Assembly: GCF_025837095.1 (NCBI RefSeq)
Contig: NZ_CP107551.1
Coordinates: forward strand, 1,160,352-1,224,351
Source: Rhodococcus sp. Z13
Lineage (GTDB): Bacteria > Actinomycetota > Actinomycetes > Mycobacteriales > Mycobacteriaceae
Reading direction: 5' to 3'
DNA length: 64,000 nt
A program made the position numbers and the translations under genes. Below the pieces are notes generated by a model, which was not told the origin of the DNA, made no database searches, and was given only the letters and a program-made list of their open reading frames with translations. Below are positions 17,814 to 27,570 of the stretch, in pieces; positions within the stretch are counted from its first letter, which is position 1; the number at the start of each line of letters is the position of its first letter.

Positions 17814-20800
17814 CGGAAGGACGCATCATGCCCGCGCCGACCACTCCCGAGGTGACGGGATTCGACCTGTTCGCCCCGCTACCCACCGGCACCACGGTGC
17901 TCGAGGCGAGCGCGGGCACCGGCAAGACCTACGCGATCGTCGGTCTCGCCACCCGGTTCGTCGCCGAAGGTCACGCACGGTTGTCCGACCTGCTGCTCGT
18001 GACCTTCAGCCGCGCCGCCACCCAGGAACTGCGCGAACGCACCCGCAACCGGTTCGCGGAGGTCGTGCGGGCCCTCGCCGACCCCGACACCGCACGGGAG
18101 AGCGGGGACCGGCTGATCCGGCATCTCGCGACCGAGGACGTCGAGAACCGGCGCGCCCGGCTGCGGCAGGCGTTGTCGGACTTCGACTCCGGCACCATCT
18201 CCACCACCCACGGCTTCTGCCGGCGGATGCTCGACGAACTCGGTATCGCGGGCGAACGCGAACCCGACGTGACGGTCGTCGAGAACGTCGACGACCTCCG
18301 CGACGAGGTGGTCGCCGACCTCTACCTGCGGCGCTACGGCAAGAGCGAAGCCCCCATCGGCTACGCCGAGGCCGCCTCGGCGGCCAAGGAGGCGATCTTC
18401 GATCCGCAGGCCACCCTCGCACCCGACGACGCCGACGGCACCGTCGCGGGGGAGCGGGTGGACTTCGCCCGCGCCGTGCGCGCGGAGGTCGAGCGCCGCA
18501 AGCGGCAGTTGGGCCTGCGCGACTTCGACGATCAGCTCTCGCTGCTGCACGAGGTGCTCCGCGACCCGGTGCACGGCGAGGACGCCTGCCGCCGGGTGCG
18601 GGCCCGGTTCTCCGTCGTGCTCGTCGACGAGTTCCAGGACACCGACCCGAAGCAGTGGGAGATCCTGCGGCGCGCCTTCCACGGCCACTGCACCCTCGTG
18701 CTCGTCGGCGATCCCAAGCAGGCCATCTACGCTTTCCGCGGCGCCGAGGTGCTCAGCTATCTCGACGCCGTCTCCGAATCCGACGCCTACTGCGAGCTGA
18801 CCACCAACTGGCGCAGCGACGGGCAGCTGGTGCGCGCCCTCGAACACGTCTGTCTCGGTGCCGCCCTGGGTGACTCGCGCATCGTGGTGAACCCCGTGAA
18901 GGCCGCGAAATCGGAGTCCCGGATCTCCGGCCTCGCTCCGCTGCGGCTGCGGCACCTGCCCCGCGCCGGTGCCGGACCGATCAACGACTGGGGTTTCCCA
19001 CAGAACCTCGAGGGTCTGCGCGGGCGGGTCGCCCGTGACGTCGCAGCCGACATCGTGCGGCTGCTCGACGGCGACGTCACCGTCGACCTCGGCGCCGGTC
19101 CCGAACGCGTGCAGCCGGGCCACATCGCGGTGCTCGTGCGCAAGCACAAGCAGGTCGCGCTCGTCCACGACGCGCTGAGCCGGGCCGGGGTGCCGTCCGT
19201 CGTCGCGGGCGGCACGAGCGTGTTCGCCACCACCGCGGCCCGCGACTGGCTCTGGGTGCTGCACGCCCTCGAACAGCCCCACCGGGCCGACCGGGTACGC
19301 CTGGCCGCCCTGACCTCGCTGCTCGGACGTACCCCCGCCGAGATCGACGAGGGCGGTGACTCGCTCGTCGTGGAGATCGGTGGTCTGCTGCGCGAACTCG
19401 CCGCGGTGCACGCACGGGTGGGTTTCGCGGCGGTCTTCGAACGACTCGCCGCCTACGGCGCCGTCGAGTCCCGGCTGCTCGCCGAACCGTCGGGGGAGCG
19501 CACCCTGACCGACATCCGGCACGTCGCGCAGCTGCTCGAGGACGCCTCCTCGGCGCAGGCCCTCGGGCTCGCCGCGCTCACCCGCTGGCTCGAGGACCGT
19601 ATCAACGACCCCGACACGGGCGGCGCCGACCGGATCCGTCGCCTCGACAGCGACGCCGCCGCCGTCCAGATCCTCACCGTGCACGGCAGCAAGGGACTCG
19701 AATTCCCGATCGTGCACGTGCCGTACGGCTGGGACGCGGCGAAGAACCCGGAACCCGAGAGGCTGCTGCTGCACGAGGACGGCCGCCGCATCCTCGACGT
19801 CGGCGGGAAGACCGGCCCCGGTTACGCCGCGCGGCGCCGTCAGCACGACCTCGAGGAGGCGGGGGAGGAACTGCGCCTGTTCTACGTCGCCGCGACCCGG
19901 GCACAGTGCGCCCTCACCCTGTGGTGGGCGCCCTCCACCCCCACCGGGCGCTCACCCCTGCACCGTCTGCTCTTCGCTCGCACCCCGGGCTCGTCCGAGG
20001 TGGGTGCGGAAGGGCCGATCCCGCACGACGAGGCGATGGCCGAGCAGTTCGAACGGTGGGCCGCTCGCGCCGACGGGCTGATCGCCGTCGAGGCGGTGGG
20101 ACCGCACCCGATCCCACAGCCGGCCTGGACGCCTCCACGCGAGGAGACCGGCCCGCTCGCCGCGGCGCGGTTCGACCGCGTGGTCGACGAGACCTGGCGC
20201 CGCACCTCCTATTCGGCGCTCACCGCCTCCGCGCACGAGACCCCGGGCGTGCCCGAGACGGACACCGCCACGAAGGACGACGAACCGGAGGAACCGCCGC
20301 TGCTCGTCCCCGAACCGGAACAGGCGGGCCTGCCGTCGCCCATGAACGGCCTGCCCGGTGGCGCGGTCTTCGGCACCCTGGTGCACGCCGTCCTCGAGAT
20401 CGTGGACACCGCCGCCCCCGATCTCGAAGCCGAACTGATCGAACGCTGCCGGGAGGTGACCGCGCAGCACCTGTCGCCGATCGAGCCCGAACGGCTCGCT
20501 GCCGCACTGCTTCCGGTGATGCGCACCCCGCTCGGGCCGCTCGGCCGGACCCTCGCGGACTTCGCGCCGCGGGATCGCCTGTCCGAGCTGAACTTCGAGC
20601 TGCCGCTGACCGGTGGGGAGACCCCGGCCCCCGTCACCGTGACCCTCGGGTCCGTGGCCGCGCTGCTGCGCCGTCACCTGCCCGCCGACGATCCGCTGCT
20701 GCCCTACGCCGACCGGGTGGGCGAACTCGAACCCGTGCCGCTGCGGGGCTATCTCACCGGTAGCATCGACGCGGTGCTGCGCACCGAGGGGCCGCGGTTC

Positions 20801-21130
20801 GTGGTGGTCGACTACAAGACCAACCGGCTCGCGCCCGTCGAGGAACTCACCACCGCGCACTACACCCGCGAGGCGATGGCCGCCGAGATGATGCGTGCCC
20901 ACTATCCGATGCAGGCCCTGCTGTACTCCGTTGCGCTGCACCGGTACCTGCGCTGGCGGATGCCCGCCTACGACCCGCAACTCCATCTCGGTGGGGTGCA
21001 GTACCTGTTCGTGCGGGGCATGGCCGGACCGGACAGCCCACCCGGCAGCGGTGTCTTCGACTGGCACCCGCCCGCCGCTCTCGTCACCGAACTGTCCGAC
21101 CTGCTCGCCGGAAAGGCGGTGATCGCGTGA
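17810..21130 (+). CDS. recB: Exonuclease V (RecBCD) beta subunit, helicase-nuclease
   Basis: The protein has 1106 residues. Walker A ASAGTGKT (about 33-40) and helicase motif II LVDEFQDTDPKQW (about 268-280) mark the UvrD/Rep-type SF1A motor. Further motifs include QILTVHGSKGLEFPIVHVPY. The C-terminal nuclease domain has TGSIDAV and VVVDYKTNRL (about 985-1005), containing the D...DYK metal-binding core. GTG 17810 overlaps the recC stop; an alternative ATG at 17828 also has a purine-rich upstream. It unwinds 3'-5' and degrades DNA ends, then loads RecA. It overlaps recD by GTGA. Confidence 0.95.
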   Translation: MTEGRIMPAPTTPEVTGFDLFAPLPTGTTVLEASAGTGKTYAIVGLATRFVAEGHARLSDLLLVTFSRAATQELRERTRNRFAEVVRALADPDTARESGDRLIRHLATEDVENRRARLRQALSDFDSGTISTTHGFCRRMLDELGIAGEREPDVTVVENVDDLRDEVVADLYLRRYGKSEAPIGYAEAASAAKEAIFDPQATLAPDDADGTVAGERVDFARAVRAEVERRKRQLGLRDFDDQLSLLHEVLRDPVHGEDACRRVRARFSVVLVDEFQDTDPKQWEILRRAFHGHCTLVLVGDPKQAIYAFRGAEVLSYLDAVSESDAYCELTTNWRSDGQLVRALEHVCLGAALGDSRIVVNPVKAAKSESRISGLAPLRLRHLPRAGAGPINDWGFPQNLEGLRGRVARDVAADIVRLLDGDVTVDLGAGPERVQPGHIAVLVRKHKQVALVHDALSRAGVPSVVAGGTSVFATTAARDWLWVLHALEQPHRADRVRLAALTSLLGRTPAEIDEGGDSLVVEIGGLLRELAAVHARVGFAAVFERLAAYGAVESRLLAEPSGERTLTDIRHVAQLLEDASSAQALGLAALTRWLEDRINDPDTGGADRIRRLDSDAAAVQILTVHGSKGLEFPIVHVPYGWDAAKNPEPERLLLHEDGRRILDVGGKTGPGYAARRRQHDLEEAGEELRLFYVAATRAQCALTLWWAPSTPTGRSPLHRLLFARTPGSSEVGAEGPIPHDEAMAEQFERWAARADGLIAVEAVGPHPIPQPAWTPPREETGPLAAARFDRVVDETWRRTSYSALTASAHETPGVPETDTATKDDEPEEPPLLVPEPEQAGLPSPMNGLPGGAVFGTLVHAVLEIVDTAAPDLEAELIERCREVTAQHLSPIEPERLAAALLPVMRTPLGPLGRTLADFAPRDRLSELNFELPLTGGETPAPVTVTLGSVAALLRRHLPADDPLLPYADRVGELEPVPLRGYLTGSIDAVLRTEGPRFVVVDYKTNRLAPVEELTTAHYTREAMAAEMMRAHYPMQALLYSVALHRYLRWRMPAYDPQLHLGGVQYLFVRGMAGPDSPPGSGVFDWHPPAALVTELSDLLAGKAVIA

Positions 21131-23019
21131 CCGTCTCGACGACCGATGTTCGAATCGCGCAGCGCGGTAAGGGTGCTCTGCGCGCCTTCAACGAGGCCGG
21201 GGCGTTGGTGGCTGCCGACGTGCACGTCGCGCTGCGGCTCGCCGCGCTCGGTGGTGAGGACGACCCCGACGTGCACCTGGCCACCGCGCTGGCGGTGCGG
21301 GCCGTGCGGTCCGGCTCGGTGTGCCTCGACCTGACCCGGCTGCGGGACGTCACCGTCGCCGAGGACGACGAGGGCAATCCGGTGGTCGACCCCGCCGACC
21401 TGCCCTGGCCGCGCGACGAGGACGTCCTCGACGCGCTGCGCCGCAGCCCGCTCGTGGTCGGTGGCGACCGCGGCCCCCTGCGGCCGCTGCGCCTCGTCGA
21501 CACGACGGACGGGCCCCTGCTCTATCTGGACCGCTACTTCCGGCAGGAGCAGACCATCCGCCACGTGCTCGCCGAACGCTCGGGCACCCTGCCCGGCCTC
21601 GACGAACAGCGGCTCGCCGCTGTCCTCGACGAACTGTTCCACCATCCCGACGATCCCTCCCGGCCGTCGCCGGCACCGGACCGGCAGCGGGTCGCGGCGG
21701 CGCTCGCAGCCACGCATCCGACCACGGTCATCGCCGGCGGACCGGGCACCGGCAAGACCCACACCGTCGCGCGGATCCTGGCGCTGCTCACCCGCCTGCA
21801 CGGCAGCGACCTGCGCATCGGACTCGCGGCACCCACCGGCAAGGCCGCTGCGCGGCTGCAGGAATCGGTGCGCGAACAGGAGACGGCCCTGGGGCTGCCC
21901 CCGCACCTGACCGCGATGACCGTGCACCGGATGCTCGGCTGGCGACCTGGTGGCCGGTACCGCTACCACGCGACCAACCACCTGCCCTACGACGTGATCA
22001 TCGTGGACGAGACGTCGATGGTGTCGCTGACGATCATGTGCCGCCTGCTCGAAGCGGTGCGGCCCGACACCCGCCTGATCTTCGTGGGCGACCCCGACCA
22101 GCTCGCCTCGGTCGACGCGGGTGCCGTCCTCGCCGACCTGGTGGCCCGCCCCGTGACCGGCACCCTCGACCCGGTCTTCGAGCGTGTCGCCGCCCGAGAC
22201 CTCGCAGCGGTGAACGACTCCCGGGAGGCCTTCGGGCCGGAGGGCTCGGACGACCGCGAGCGGTTGCGCAACGGCGTGGTGAGTCTGAGCCGCGGACGTC
22301 GATTCGACGGGGCGATCGCCGACCTGGCCGCCGCCGTGCGCAAGGGCGGTGCCGACCGGGTGCTGAAGATCCTGCGCAGCGGCGACCCGATGGTGTCCTT
22401 CCACGACCCCGGCGAGCTCGACACGCTGCGCGAGGACGTCGTCCGCTCGGCCGAGGCGGTCATGGAAGCTGCCGAGGCCGGGGACATCGACACGACCCTC
22501 GTCCGCAGCGAGGACCACCGGCTGTTGTGCGCGCACCGCGACGGCCCGGCCGGGGTCCAGTTCTGGGCGCGCCGCGCCACCGAATGGATCGGTGAGGCCA
22601 CGGGACGGCGCCTCGACCCCGACCGCTGGTATCCCGGGCAGCCGCTGCTCGTCACCGCCAACGACCACGACCTGCAGATCTACAACGGCGACACCGGGGT
22701 GGTCGTGCGGCAGGGCGACGAACTCGTCGCGGCGTTCGCGCGGGGCAGGACGCCCTACGTGCTGCGCCCGAGTCAGCTGCCCGCGGTGAGCACCGTCTAC
22801 GCGATGACGATCCACCGCAGCCAGGGCAGCCAGTACGGCACCGTCTCGGTGGTGCTGCCAGACGCCCGCTCGGCCCTGCTCACCCGCGAACTGCTGTACA
22901 CCGCGATCACCCGGGCCCGCACCCACGTGCGGATCGTCGGGACCGAGGACGCGGTGCGTGCCGGCGTGGCCCGCCAGGTGCTCCGAGCGAGCGGGCTGCG
23001 ACGGGAGATCCGCGTCTGA
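21127..23019 (+). CDS. recD: Exonuclease V (RecBCD) alpha subunit, 5'-3' helicase
   Basis: The protein has 630 residues. Walker A GGPGTGKTHTV (about 202-212), motif II IVDETSMVS and the C-terminal motif YAMTIHRSQGSQYGTVSVVL are those of SF1B RecD helicases. The N-terminal 180 residues form the RecC-binding region. GTG 21127 overlaps the recB stop (GTGA), completing a coupled recC-recB-recD operon. Mycobacteria also carry AdnAB for end resection; whether this organism does is not visible here. The size is near the E. coli protein (608). Confidence 0.95.
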   Translation: MTVSTTDVRIAQRGKGALRAFNEAGALVAADVHVALRLAALGGEDDPDVHLATALAVRAVRSGSVCLDLTRLRDVTVAEDDEGNPVVDPADLPWPRDEDVLDALRRSPLVVGGDRGPLRPLRLVDTTDGPLLYLDRYFRQEQTIRHVLAERSGTLPGLDEQRLAAVLDELFHHPDDPSRPSPAPDRQRVAAALAATHPTTVIAGGPGTGKTHTVARILALLTRLHGSDLRIGLAAPTGKAAARLQESVREQETALGLPPHLTAMTVHRMLGWRPGGRYRYHATNHLPYDVIIVDETSMVSLTIMCRLLEAVRPDTRLIFVGDPDQLASVDAGAVLADLVARPVTGTLDPVFERVAARDLAAVNDSREAFGPEGSDDRERLRNGVVSLSRGRRFDGAIADLAAAVRKGGADRVLKILRSGDPMVSFHDPGELDTLREDVVRSAEAVMEAAEAGDIDTTLVRSEDHRLLCAHRDGPAGVQFWARRATEWIGEATGRRLDPDRWYPGQPLLVTANDHDLQIYNGDTGVVVRQGDELVAAFARGRTPYVLRPSQLPAVSTVYAMTIHRSQGSQYGTVSVVLPDARSALLTRELLYTAITRARTHVRIVGTEDAVRAGVARQVLRASGLRREIRV

Positions 23020-23094
23020 CCCGACCACCCACCCTGCTCGCACCGGACGTGGCATGCTCGACATCGGCGCGCACGAACACGAACGAACCGAGCG

Positions 23095-24522
23095 ATGGAC
23101 TGGTTGGACGCGGACGGGTACACGATCGGGCGGCTGCTGGTCACCCGCGGACTCGCCGCGCTGTACGTCGTCGCCTTCCTCGCGGCGCTGCTGCAGTTCC
23201 GGGCGCTGATCGGGGAACGCGGCATCCTGCCCGTCCCGCAGTTCCTGGCGCACCGGTCGTTCCGGCAGGCACCGAGCCTGTTCCACTGGCGGTACTCCGA
23301 CCGGGTGTTCACGGTGGTCGCCGCGACCGGCCTGGTGCTGTCCGCGGCGACGTTGGCCGGGGTCACCGAGCGGCTGCCGCTCCCGGCCTGCATGGGTGTG
23401 TGGCTGCTGATGTGGGCGCTCTACCTGTCGATCGTCAACGTGGGTCAGATCTGGTACTCGTTCGGCTGGGAGTCGCTGCTCCTCGAGGCCGGGCTGCTGG
23501 CGGTCTTCCTCGGCGACGCCGACACCGCGCCGCCCTTCCTCGTGCTGATTCTGCTGCGCTGGCTGCTGTTCCGGCTGGAGTTCGGTGCCGGGCTGATCAA
23601 GATGCGCGGCGACAGGTGCTGGCGCGACCTGACCTGCCTGTACTACCACCACGAGACCCAGCCGATGCCCGGGCCGCTGAGCCGGCACTTCCATCTGCTG
23701 CCGAACCCGCTGCACCGCATCGAGGTCGCCGGGAACCACGTCACCCAGCTCGTGGTGCCGTTCGGGTTGTTCCTGCCGCAGCCGGTCGCGGGGATCGCCG
23801 CGACACTCATGATCGTCACCCAGCTGTGGCTCGTGGTCAGCGGCAACTTCGCGTGGCTGAACTGGCTCACCATCGTCCTCGCGCTGTCGGTGATCCCCGA
23901 CGGCTTCTACTCCCGGTTCGCCGACACCGCTCGGGAGTACGGGTCGACCCCGCTGCCGTTCACCGTCGCTGTGGTGGTGCTGACGGTGCTGGTCGCGGTA
24001 CTGAGCTACTGGCCGGTGGCGAACATGCTCTCGCGTCGTCAGGCGATGAACGCGTCGTTCAACAAGTGGCACTTCGTCAACACCTACGGTGCGTTCGGCA
24101 CCGTTACCCGCACCCGCCGCGAGGTGATCGTGGAGGGCACCGACGACGCGGTGGACACCCCCGCCACCGAGTGGCGCGAGTACGAGTTCAAGGGCAAGCC
24201 GGGCGACGTGTACCGCCGGCCCCGCCAGTACGCTCCCTACCATCTGCGGCTGGACTGGCTGATGTGGTTCGCGGCGATCTCCCGCGACTACGCCGCCGGC
24301 TGGTTCCCCCGCTTCGTCGGCAAGCTCCTCGAGAACGACCCCGACACTCTGAGGCTGCTCCGGCACAACCCGTTCCCGGACGCGCCGCCGCGCCGGATCC
24401 GCGCCCGGATGTTCCGCTACCGCTTCGCGACCCGCGGCGAGCGCCGGGCGACCGGGCAGTGGTGGATGCGGGAGGAACTCTGGGACTTCATGCTGCCGAT
24501 GTCCCGTGAGGACCTGCCATAG
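23095..24522 (+). CDS. Lipase maturation factor (LMF1-like) membrane protein
   Basis: The protein has 475 residues from ATG 23095. At least five hydrophobic helices span residues 15-320. The family core is visible: SFGWESLLLEAGLLAVFLGD, FGAGLIKMRGDRCWRDLTCL and YHHETQPMPGPLSRHFHLLP. A soluble C-terminal part holds the NTYGAFGTVTRTRREV segment. Eukaryotic LMF1 helps fold lipases in the ER. Bacterial homologues are membrane proteins of unproven role, possibly in secreted enzyme folding. It starts 75 bp after recD. Confidence 0.9.
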   Translation: MDWLDADGYTIGRLLVTRGLAALYVVAFLAALLQFRALIGERGILPVPQFLAHRSFRQAPSLFHWRYSDRVFTVVAATGLVLSAATLAGVTERLPLPACMGVWLLMWALYLSIVNVGQIWYSFGWESLLLEAGLLAVFLGDADTAPPFLVLILLRWLLFRLEFGAGLIKMRGDRCWRDLTCLYYHHETQPMPGPLSRHFHLLPNPLHRIEVAGNHVTQLVVPFGLFLPQPVAGIAATLMIVTQLWLVVSGNFAWLNWLTIVLALSVIPDGFYSRFADTAREYGSTPLPFTVAVVVLTVLVAVLSYWPVANMLSRRQAMNASFNKWHFVNTYGAFGTVTRTRREVIVEGTDDAVDTPATEWREYEFKGKPGDVYRRPRQYAPYHLRLDWLMWFAAISRDYAAGWFPRFVGKLLENDPDTLRLLRHNPFPDAPPRRIRARMFRYRFATRGERRATGQWWMREELWDFMLPMSREDLP

Positions 24523-24549
24523 GTATCCGCATGCAGTGCGGACGGATAC
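24523..24549. promoter_or_regulatory. Nested inverted repeat upstream of the PfkB kinase gene
   Basis: The outer arms are GTATCCG (24523-24529) and CGGATAC (24543-24549). Nested, offset arms are TCCGCA and TGCGGA. It lies directly after the LMF1-like stop and 89 bp before the kinase start. It could be an operator for the kinase or a terminator for the upstream gene. Confidence 0.45.
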
Positions 24550-24637
24550 ATCGTGTAGAACGGGTGTATCGGTCTGCGGGGCGCGCGAGTATCCGGTTCG
24601 ATCCGGCCCTGCCGAAAGAACCTGCGGGAGAATCCGA

Positions 24638-25627
24638 ATGAGCGGACACGCACTGGTGGTGGGGGAGGCCCTCGTCGACGTCGTGCGGCGGGCCGGCACC
24701 GACCCCGTCGAACACGTCGGGGGCAGCCCCCTCAACGTCGCGGTGGGACTCGGCCGTCTCGGCCGGGCGGTGCAGTTCACCACCCGGATCGCCGACGACC
24801 CGCGCGGCACCCGCATCCTCGGGTACCTCGCGGACTCCGGCGTGAGCCTCACCCCCGGCAGCGCCGCCGCCGACCGCACCGCCACCGCGCAGGCCATGAT
24901 CGACGAGACCGGCTCCGCCAGTTACGAGTTCGACATCGCGTGGGAACCCGTCGCACCTCCGCCCACCGTCGACGCCGTCCTCGTCCACACCGGCTCCATC
25001 GCCACTGTCCTCGGACCCGGCTGCGAACTCGTCGCGGAACTCGTCGCGCAGCAGGCGGTCTCGTCGACGGTGAGCTTCGACCCGAACGTCCGGCCGGCGC
25101 TGATCGGCGACCCCGCTCGCGGCCGGGCCCGTATCGACCGGCTGGTCGCGCTCGCCGACGTCGTCAAGGCCAGCGACGAGGACCTCGGCTGGTACGCACC
25201 CGACCGCGACCCTGTCGACACCGCCCGCGGATGGCTGTCCCGCGGGCCCGCGATCGTCGCCGTCACCCGTGGTGCGAAGGGCTCGGTGGCGGTGTGCGCG
25301 GCGGGCACCGTGGAGATCCCCGCCGTGGAGGCCGACGTGGTCGACACCGTCGGTGCCGGCGACGCCTTCACCGCCGGTCTGCTCGACGGCCTGTGGACCC
25401 GGAACCTGCTCGGCGCCGAGAAGCGGGACGCGTTGCGTGCGATCGGCACGGACGCCCTGCGCGAGGTGCTCACCACCGCGGCGTGGACGTCGGCGCTCAC
25501 CGTGGCGCGCGCCGGCGCCGACCTGCCCACCCGTGCCGAACGTGAGGCCGCGCGGGAGAGCGGCGGCCGCGTGCGGAGACCACCTTCTCGGAAAACGCCT
25601 TCTCAGAAATCACCCTCTGCCACCTGA
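24638..25627 (+). CDS. PfkB-family carbohydrate kinase (fructokinase-like)
   Basis: The protein has 329 residues. ATG 24638 follows GGGAGAATCCGA, and longer frames lack family similarity. The N-terminal PfkB signature GGSPLNVAVGLGRLGR (about 28-43) and the C-terminal DTVGAGDAFTAGLLDG (about 236-251), with the catalytic Asp, are intact. SFDPNVRP and KASDEDLGWY fit the fructokinase branch, which phosphorylates fructose or similar sugars using ATP. The last 14 residues are a degenerate PSRKTPSQKSPSA repeat. This tail overlaps the end of the convergent HAD gene by 25 bp. Confidence 0.88.
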   Translation: MSGHALVVGEALVDVVRRAGTDPVEHVGGSPLNVAVGLGRLGRAVQFTTRIADDPRGTRILGYLADSGVSLTPGSAAADRTATAQAMIDETGSASYEFDIAWEPVAPPPTVDAVLVHTGSIATVLGPGCELVAELVAQQAVSSTVSFDPNVRPALIGDPARGRARIDRLVALADVVKASDEDLGWYAPDRDPVDTARGWLSRGPAIVAVTRGAKGSVAVCAAGTVEIPAVEADVVDTVGAGDAFTAGLLDGLWTRNLLGAEKRDALRAIGTDALREVLTTAAWTSALTVARAGADLPTRAEREAARESGGRVRRPPSRKTPSQKSPSAT

Positions 25628-26121
25628 AAGCACACCAGGCCCATCCGCCGCCACATGCGCACCACCTGATCGCGGTCGTCGAGCACCGCGACGACGCGGT
25701 AGCGGTGCCGGATGTGCGCGTCGAACAGTTCCGCCTTGACGATCGAGTCCTTGCGGTTGTCGCCGGGTGCCCGCATGTACAGCTCGTCGTAGGGGATGTC
25801 GTGCCGGGCCAGCCACTCCTCGGTCTCGGGCCGGCAGATCCCGTCGCGCCCCGAGAGCAGCACGATCGCGAATCCGTCGGGGGCGGCCGCGAACGCCCGC
25901 ACCGCGGCCTCCACGGCGGGGGAGACGGTGTCCTCGCCGACCCGGTGCCACTGGTAGGGGCTGCGATCACCCATGTGGGCGAGGGTGCCGTCGATGTCGA
26001 CGAGCCAGGCCGGCGGGAGCGTGGGATCCGCGACGTACCGCGCGGGTGGGGGCGCCGCCGCGCTCGGCGGACGGTACCGCTTCGTCTCGGGACGGTCCCG
26101 GTGGGGCTTCCTCCTGGTCAC
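25603..26121 (-). CDS. HAD-family phosphatase (polynucleotide 3'-phosphatase-like)
   Basis: The protein is about 172 residues from GTG 26121; the start is uncertain, with upstream in-frame GTGs also possible. HAD motif I is LVDIDGTLAHM, motif II LLSGRDGI, and the Lys/Asp motifs are KAELFD and AVLDDRDQVV. The spacing, with LYMRAPGDNRKDSIVK between them, matches the 3'-phosphatase half of T4 Pnkp and stand-alone homologues annotated 'phosphatase domain-containing'. A role removing 3'-phosphates from nucleic acid ends is plausible but not shown. Its stop is inside a 15-bp duplicated segment. Confidence 0.82.
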   Translation of the reverse strand: MTRRKPHRDRPETKRYRPPSAAAPPPARYVADPTLPPAWLVDIDGTLAHMGDRSPYQWHRVGEDTVSPAVEAAVRAFAAAPDGFAIVLLSGRDGICRPETEEWLARHDIPYDELYMRAPGDNRKDSIVKAELFDAHIRHRYRVVAVLDDRDQVVRMWRRMGLVCFQVAEGDF

Positions 26122-26262
26122 GCCTCTGGATACCCGATCGGATCCGTTCCTGTCGAACCCGCCGGTAGCCGTTGCCTTCTGTGCGGGGGAGGCGCACCGT
26201 GGATACGGGGAAACGACCGGCGACGCCGTGTCGGCGCCGCCCCGAGTAGAAAGGGGCCGATC

Positions 26263-26883
26263 GTGTTCGCACGCTCGACCACAATTCGCGCTCATCCGTC
26301 CTACATCGATGCCGGGATCAAGTACGTCCGCGACACCGTGATACCCGCGCTGGTGGATCTCGAAGGCTGTGTCGGCACGTCGCTGATCGTCGACCGGGAT
26401 TCGGGACGATGCATCGCGACCAGTTCGTGGCGGGACCTCGATGCGATGCGGTCCGCCGAGGATCCGGTGGCCCGGATGCGGGACGAGGCCGCGCGCGTCT
26501 TCCACGCGACGACCGAGGTCTCGCGATGGGAGGTCGCGGGCATGCACCGCGATCACCGCGCCGCTCGCGGGGCCTGCTGCGAAGTCACCTGGGTGAAGGT
26601 CGACCCGGCGGAGGTGGACCGTGGGGTGGATCTGTGGAAGATGGCCGCACTGCCCCGGATGGAGGAACTCGACGGCTTCTGCAGCGCCGGGCTCATGATC
26701 GATCGTGAGGCGGGGCTCGGCGTCACCTCGCTGACCTTCGACAGTGCCGAGGCGATGGCCCGCAACCGCGAGCACGTCGACGCGATCCGCACCGAGGTCT
26801 CGAGGGCGGCGAACGCCGAGATCCTCGACACGGGCGAGTTCGAGCTCCTCGTCGCCCAGCTCCACGTCCCCGAGATGGTGTGA
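26263..26883 (+). CDS. Two-domain antibiotic-biosynthesis-monooxygenase-like (ABM fold) protein
   Basis: The protein has 206 residues from GTG 26263, with AAAGGGG upstream. Two ferredoxin-like halves (1-95 and 105-200) each contain the IVDRDSGRCIATSSWRDLDA / MIDREAGLGVTSLTFDSAEA pattern. This is typical of dimeric ABM-type stress or monooxygenase domains fused in tandem. No cofactor residues can be assigned. It is monocistronic between convergent neighbours, with 3 bp to the stop of the RibD-like gene. Confidence 0.72.
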   Translation: MFARSTTIRAHPSYIDAGIKYVRDTVIPALVDLEGCVGTSLIVDRDSGRCIATSSWRDLDAMRSAEDPVARMRDEAARVFHATTEVSRWEVAGMHRDHRAARGACCEVTWVKVDPAEVDRGVDLWKMAALPRMEELDGFCSAGLMIDREAGLGVTSLTFDSAEAMARNREHVDAIRTEVSRAANAEILDTGEFELLVAQLHVPEMV

Positions 26884-26886
26884 CCG

Positions 26887-27519
26887 TCAGCCTGCGCCGT
26901 CGGGCTCGTCCATGTCCCCGGTCGCGGGGACGCCCTCGGCGAGCCCGTAGCGCAGGTGCACCGCGCCCTTCGGCCCGGCCGCCGGGGGTTCGAGGAGGGT
27001 GAGGTTGGTCGGCACCGTGCCGCCGGCGAACACCTTCTTGCCGACACCCAGCACGATCGGGTGCACCCACAGGTCCAGCCGGTCGAAGAGCTTCTCCCGC
27101 AACAACGTCTGCACCAGATCGACACTGCCGACGACCGTCACGTGCTCGTGCCAGTCGCGGAGTTCGCGCACCGCGGCGGGCAGGTCCGGCCTCAGCAGCG
27201 TCGACCCCGACCACGACAGCTCCGGTGCGCCGCGGGAGGCGACGTACTTGGGGATGCTGTTGAACAGCGAGGCGAAGTCACCGTCCGGGCCACCCTCCCG
27301 GTGCGGCCAGTAGGCGGCGAAGATGTCGTAGGTCCGCCGTCCGAGCAGCAGTGCGTCGGTGCCCTCGTAGGCGGCGTCGATCTGTTCCCCGGCCACGTCG
27401 TCGAGCAGGGGCGCCTGCCAGCCCCCGAACGGGAAACCCTCCGGGTCCTCCTCGGGACCGCCCGGTGCCTGCGCGACGAGATCGAGCGTGGCGAACAGCT
27501 CGATGTGGATGGTCCCCAT
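26887..27519 (-). CDS. Dihydrofolate-reductase-family (RibD C-terminal-like) protein
   Basis: The protein has 210 residues from ATG 27519. It begins IHIELFATLDLVAQAPGGPE and contains LLLGRRTYDIFAAYWP and VVGSVDLVQTLLREKLFDRL followed by LDLWVHPIVLGVGKKVFAGG. These are hallmarks of the RibD C-terminal domain family that binds NADPH. Members are reductases of varied substrates. The VOC protein gene lies divergently upstream, and a perfect 15-bp palindrome sits in the gap. Related DHFR/VOC/DGPF gene pairs occur together in many actinobacteria. Confidence 0.88.
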   Translation of the reverse strand: MGTIHIELFATLDLVAQAPGGPEEDPEGFPFGGWQAPLLDDVAGEQIDAAYEGTDALLLGRRTYDIFAAYWPHREGGPDGDFASLFNSIPKYVASRGAPELSWSGSTLLRPDLPAAVRELRDWHEHVTVVGSVDLVQTLLREKLFDRLDLWVHPIVLGVGKKVFAGGTVPTNLTLLEPPAAGPKGAVHLRYGLAEGVPATGDMDEPDGAG

Positions 27520-27570
27520 GGTTCACTCCGATGCGTCGGTGTCTCCGGTCGCAAGGACAGACCCGCGGTC

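Noticed and set aside
20968-24897. 1309-residue open frame on the minus strand
   Set aside because: It lies antisense to recB end, recD and the LMF1-like gene, is low-complexity (His/Gln/Arg/Pro/Val-rich) and has no family motifs. It is a product of high GC.
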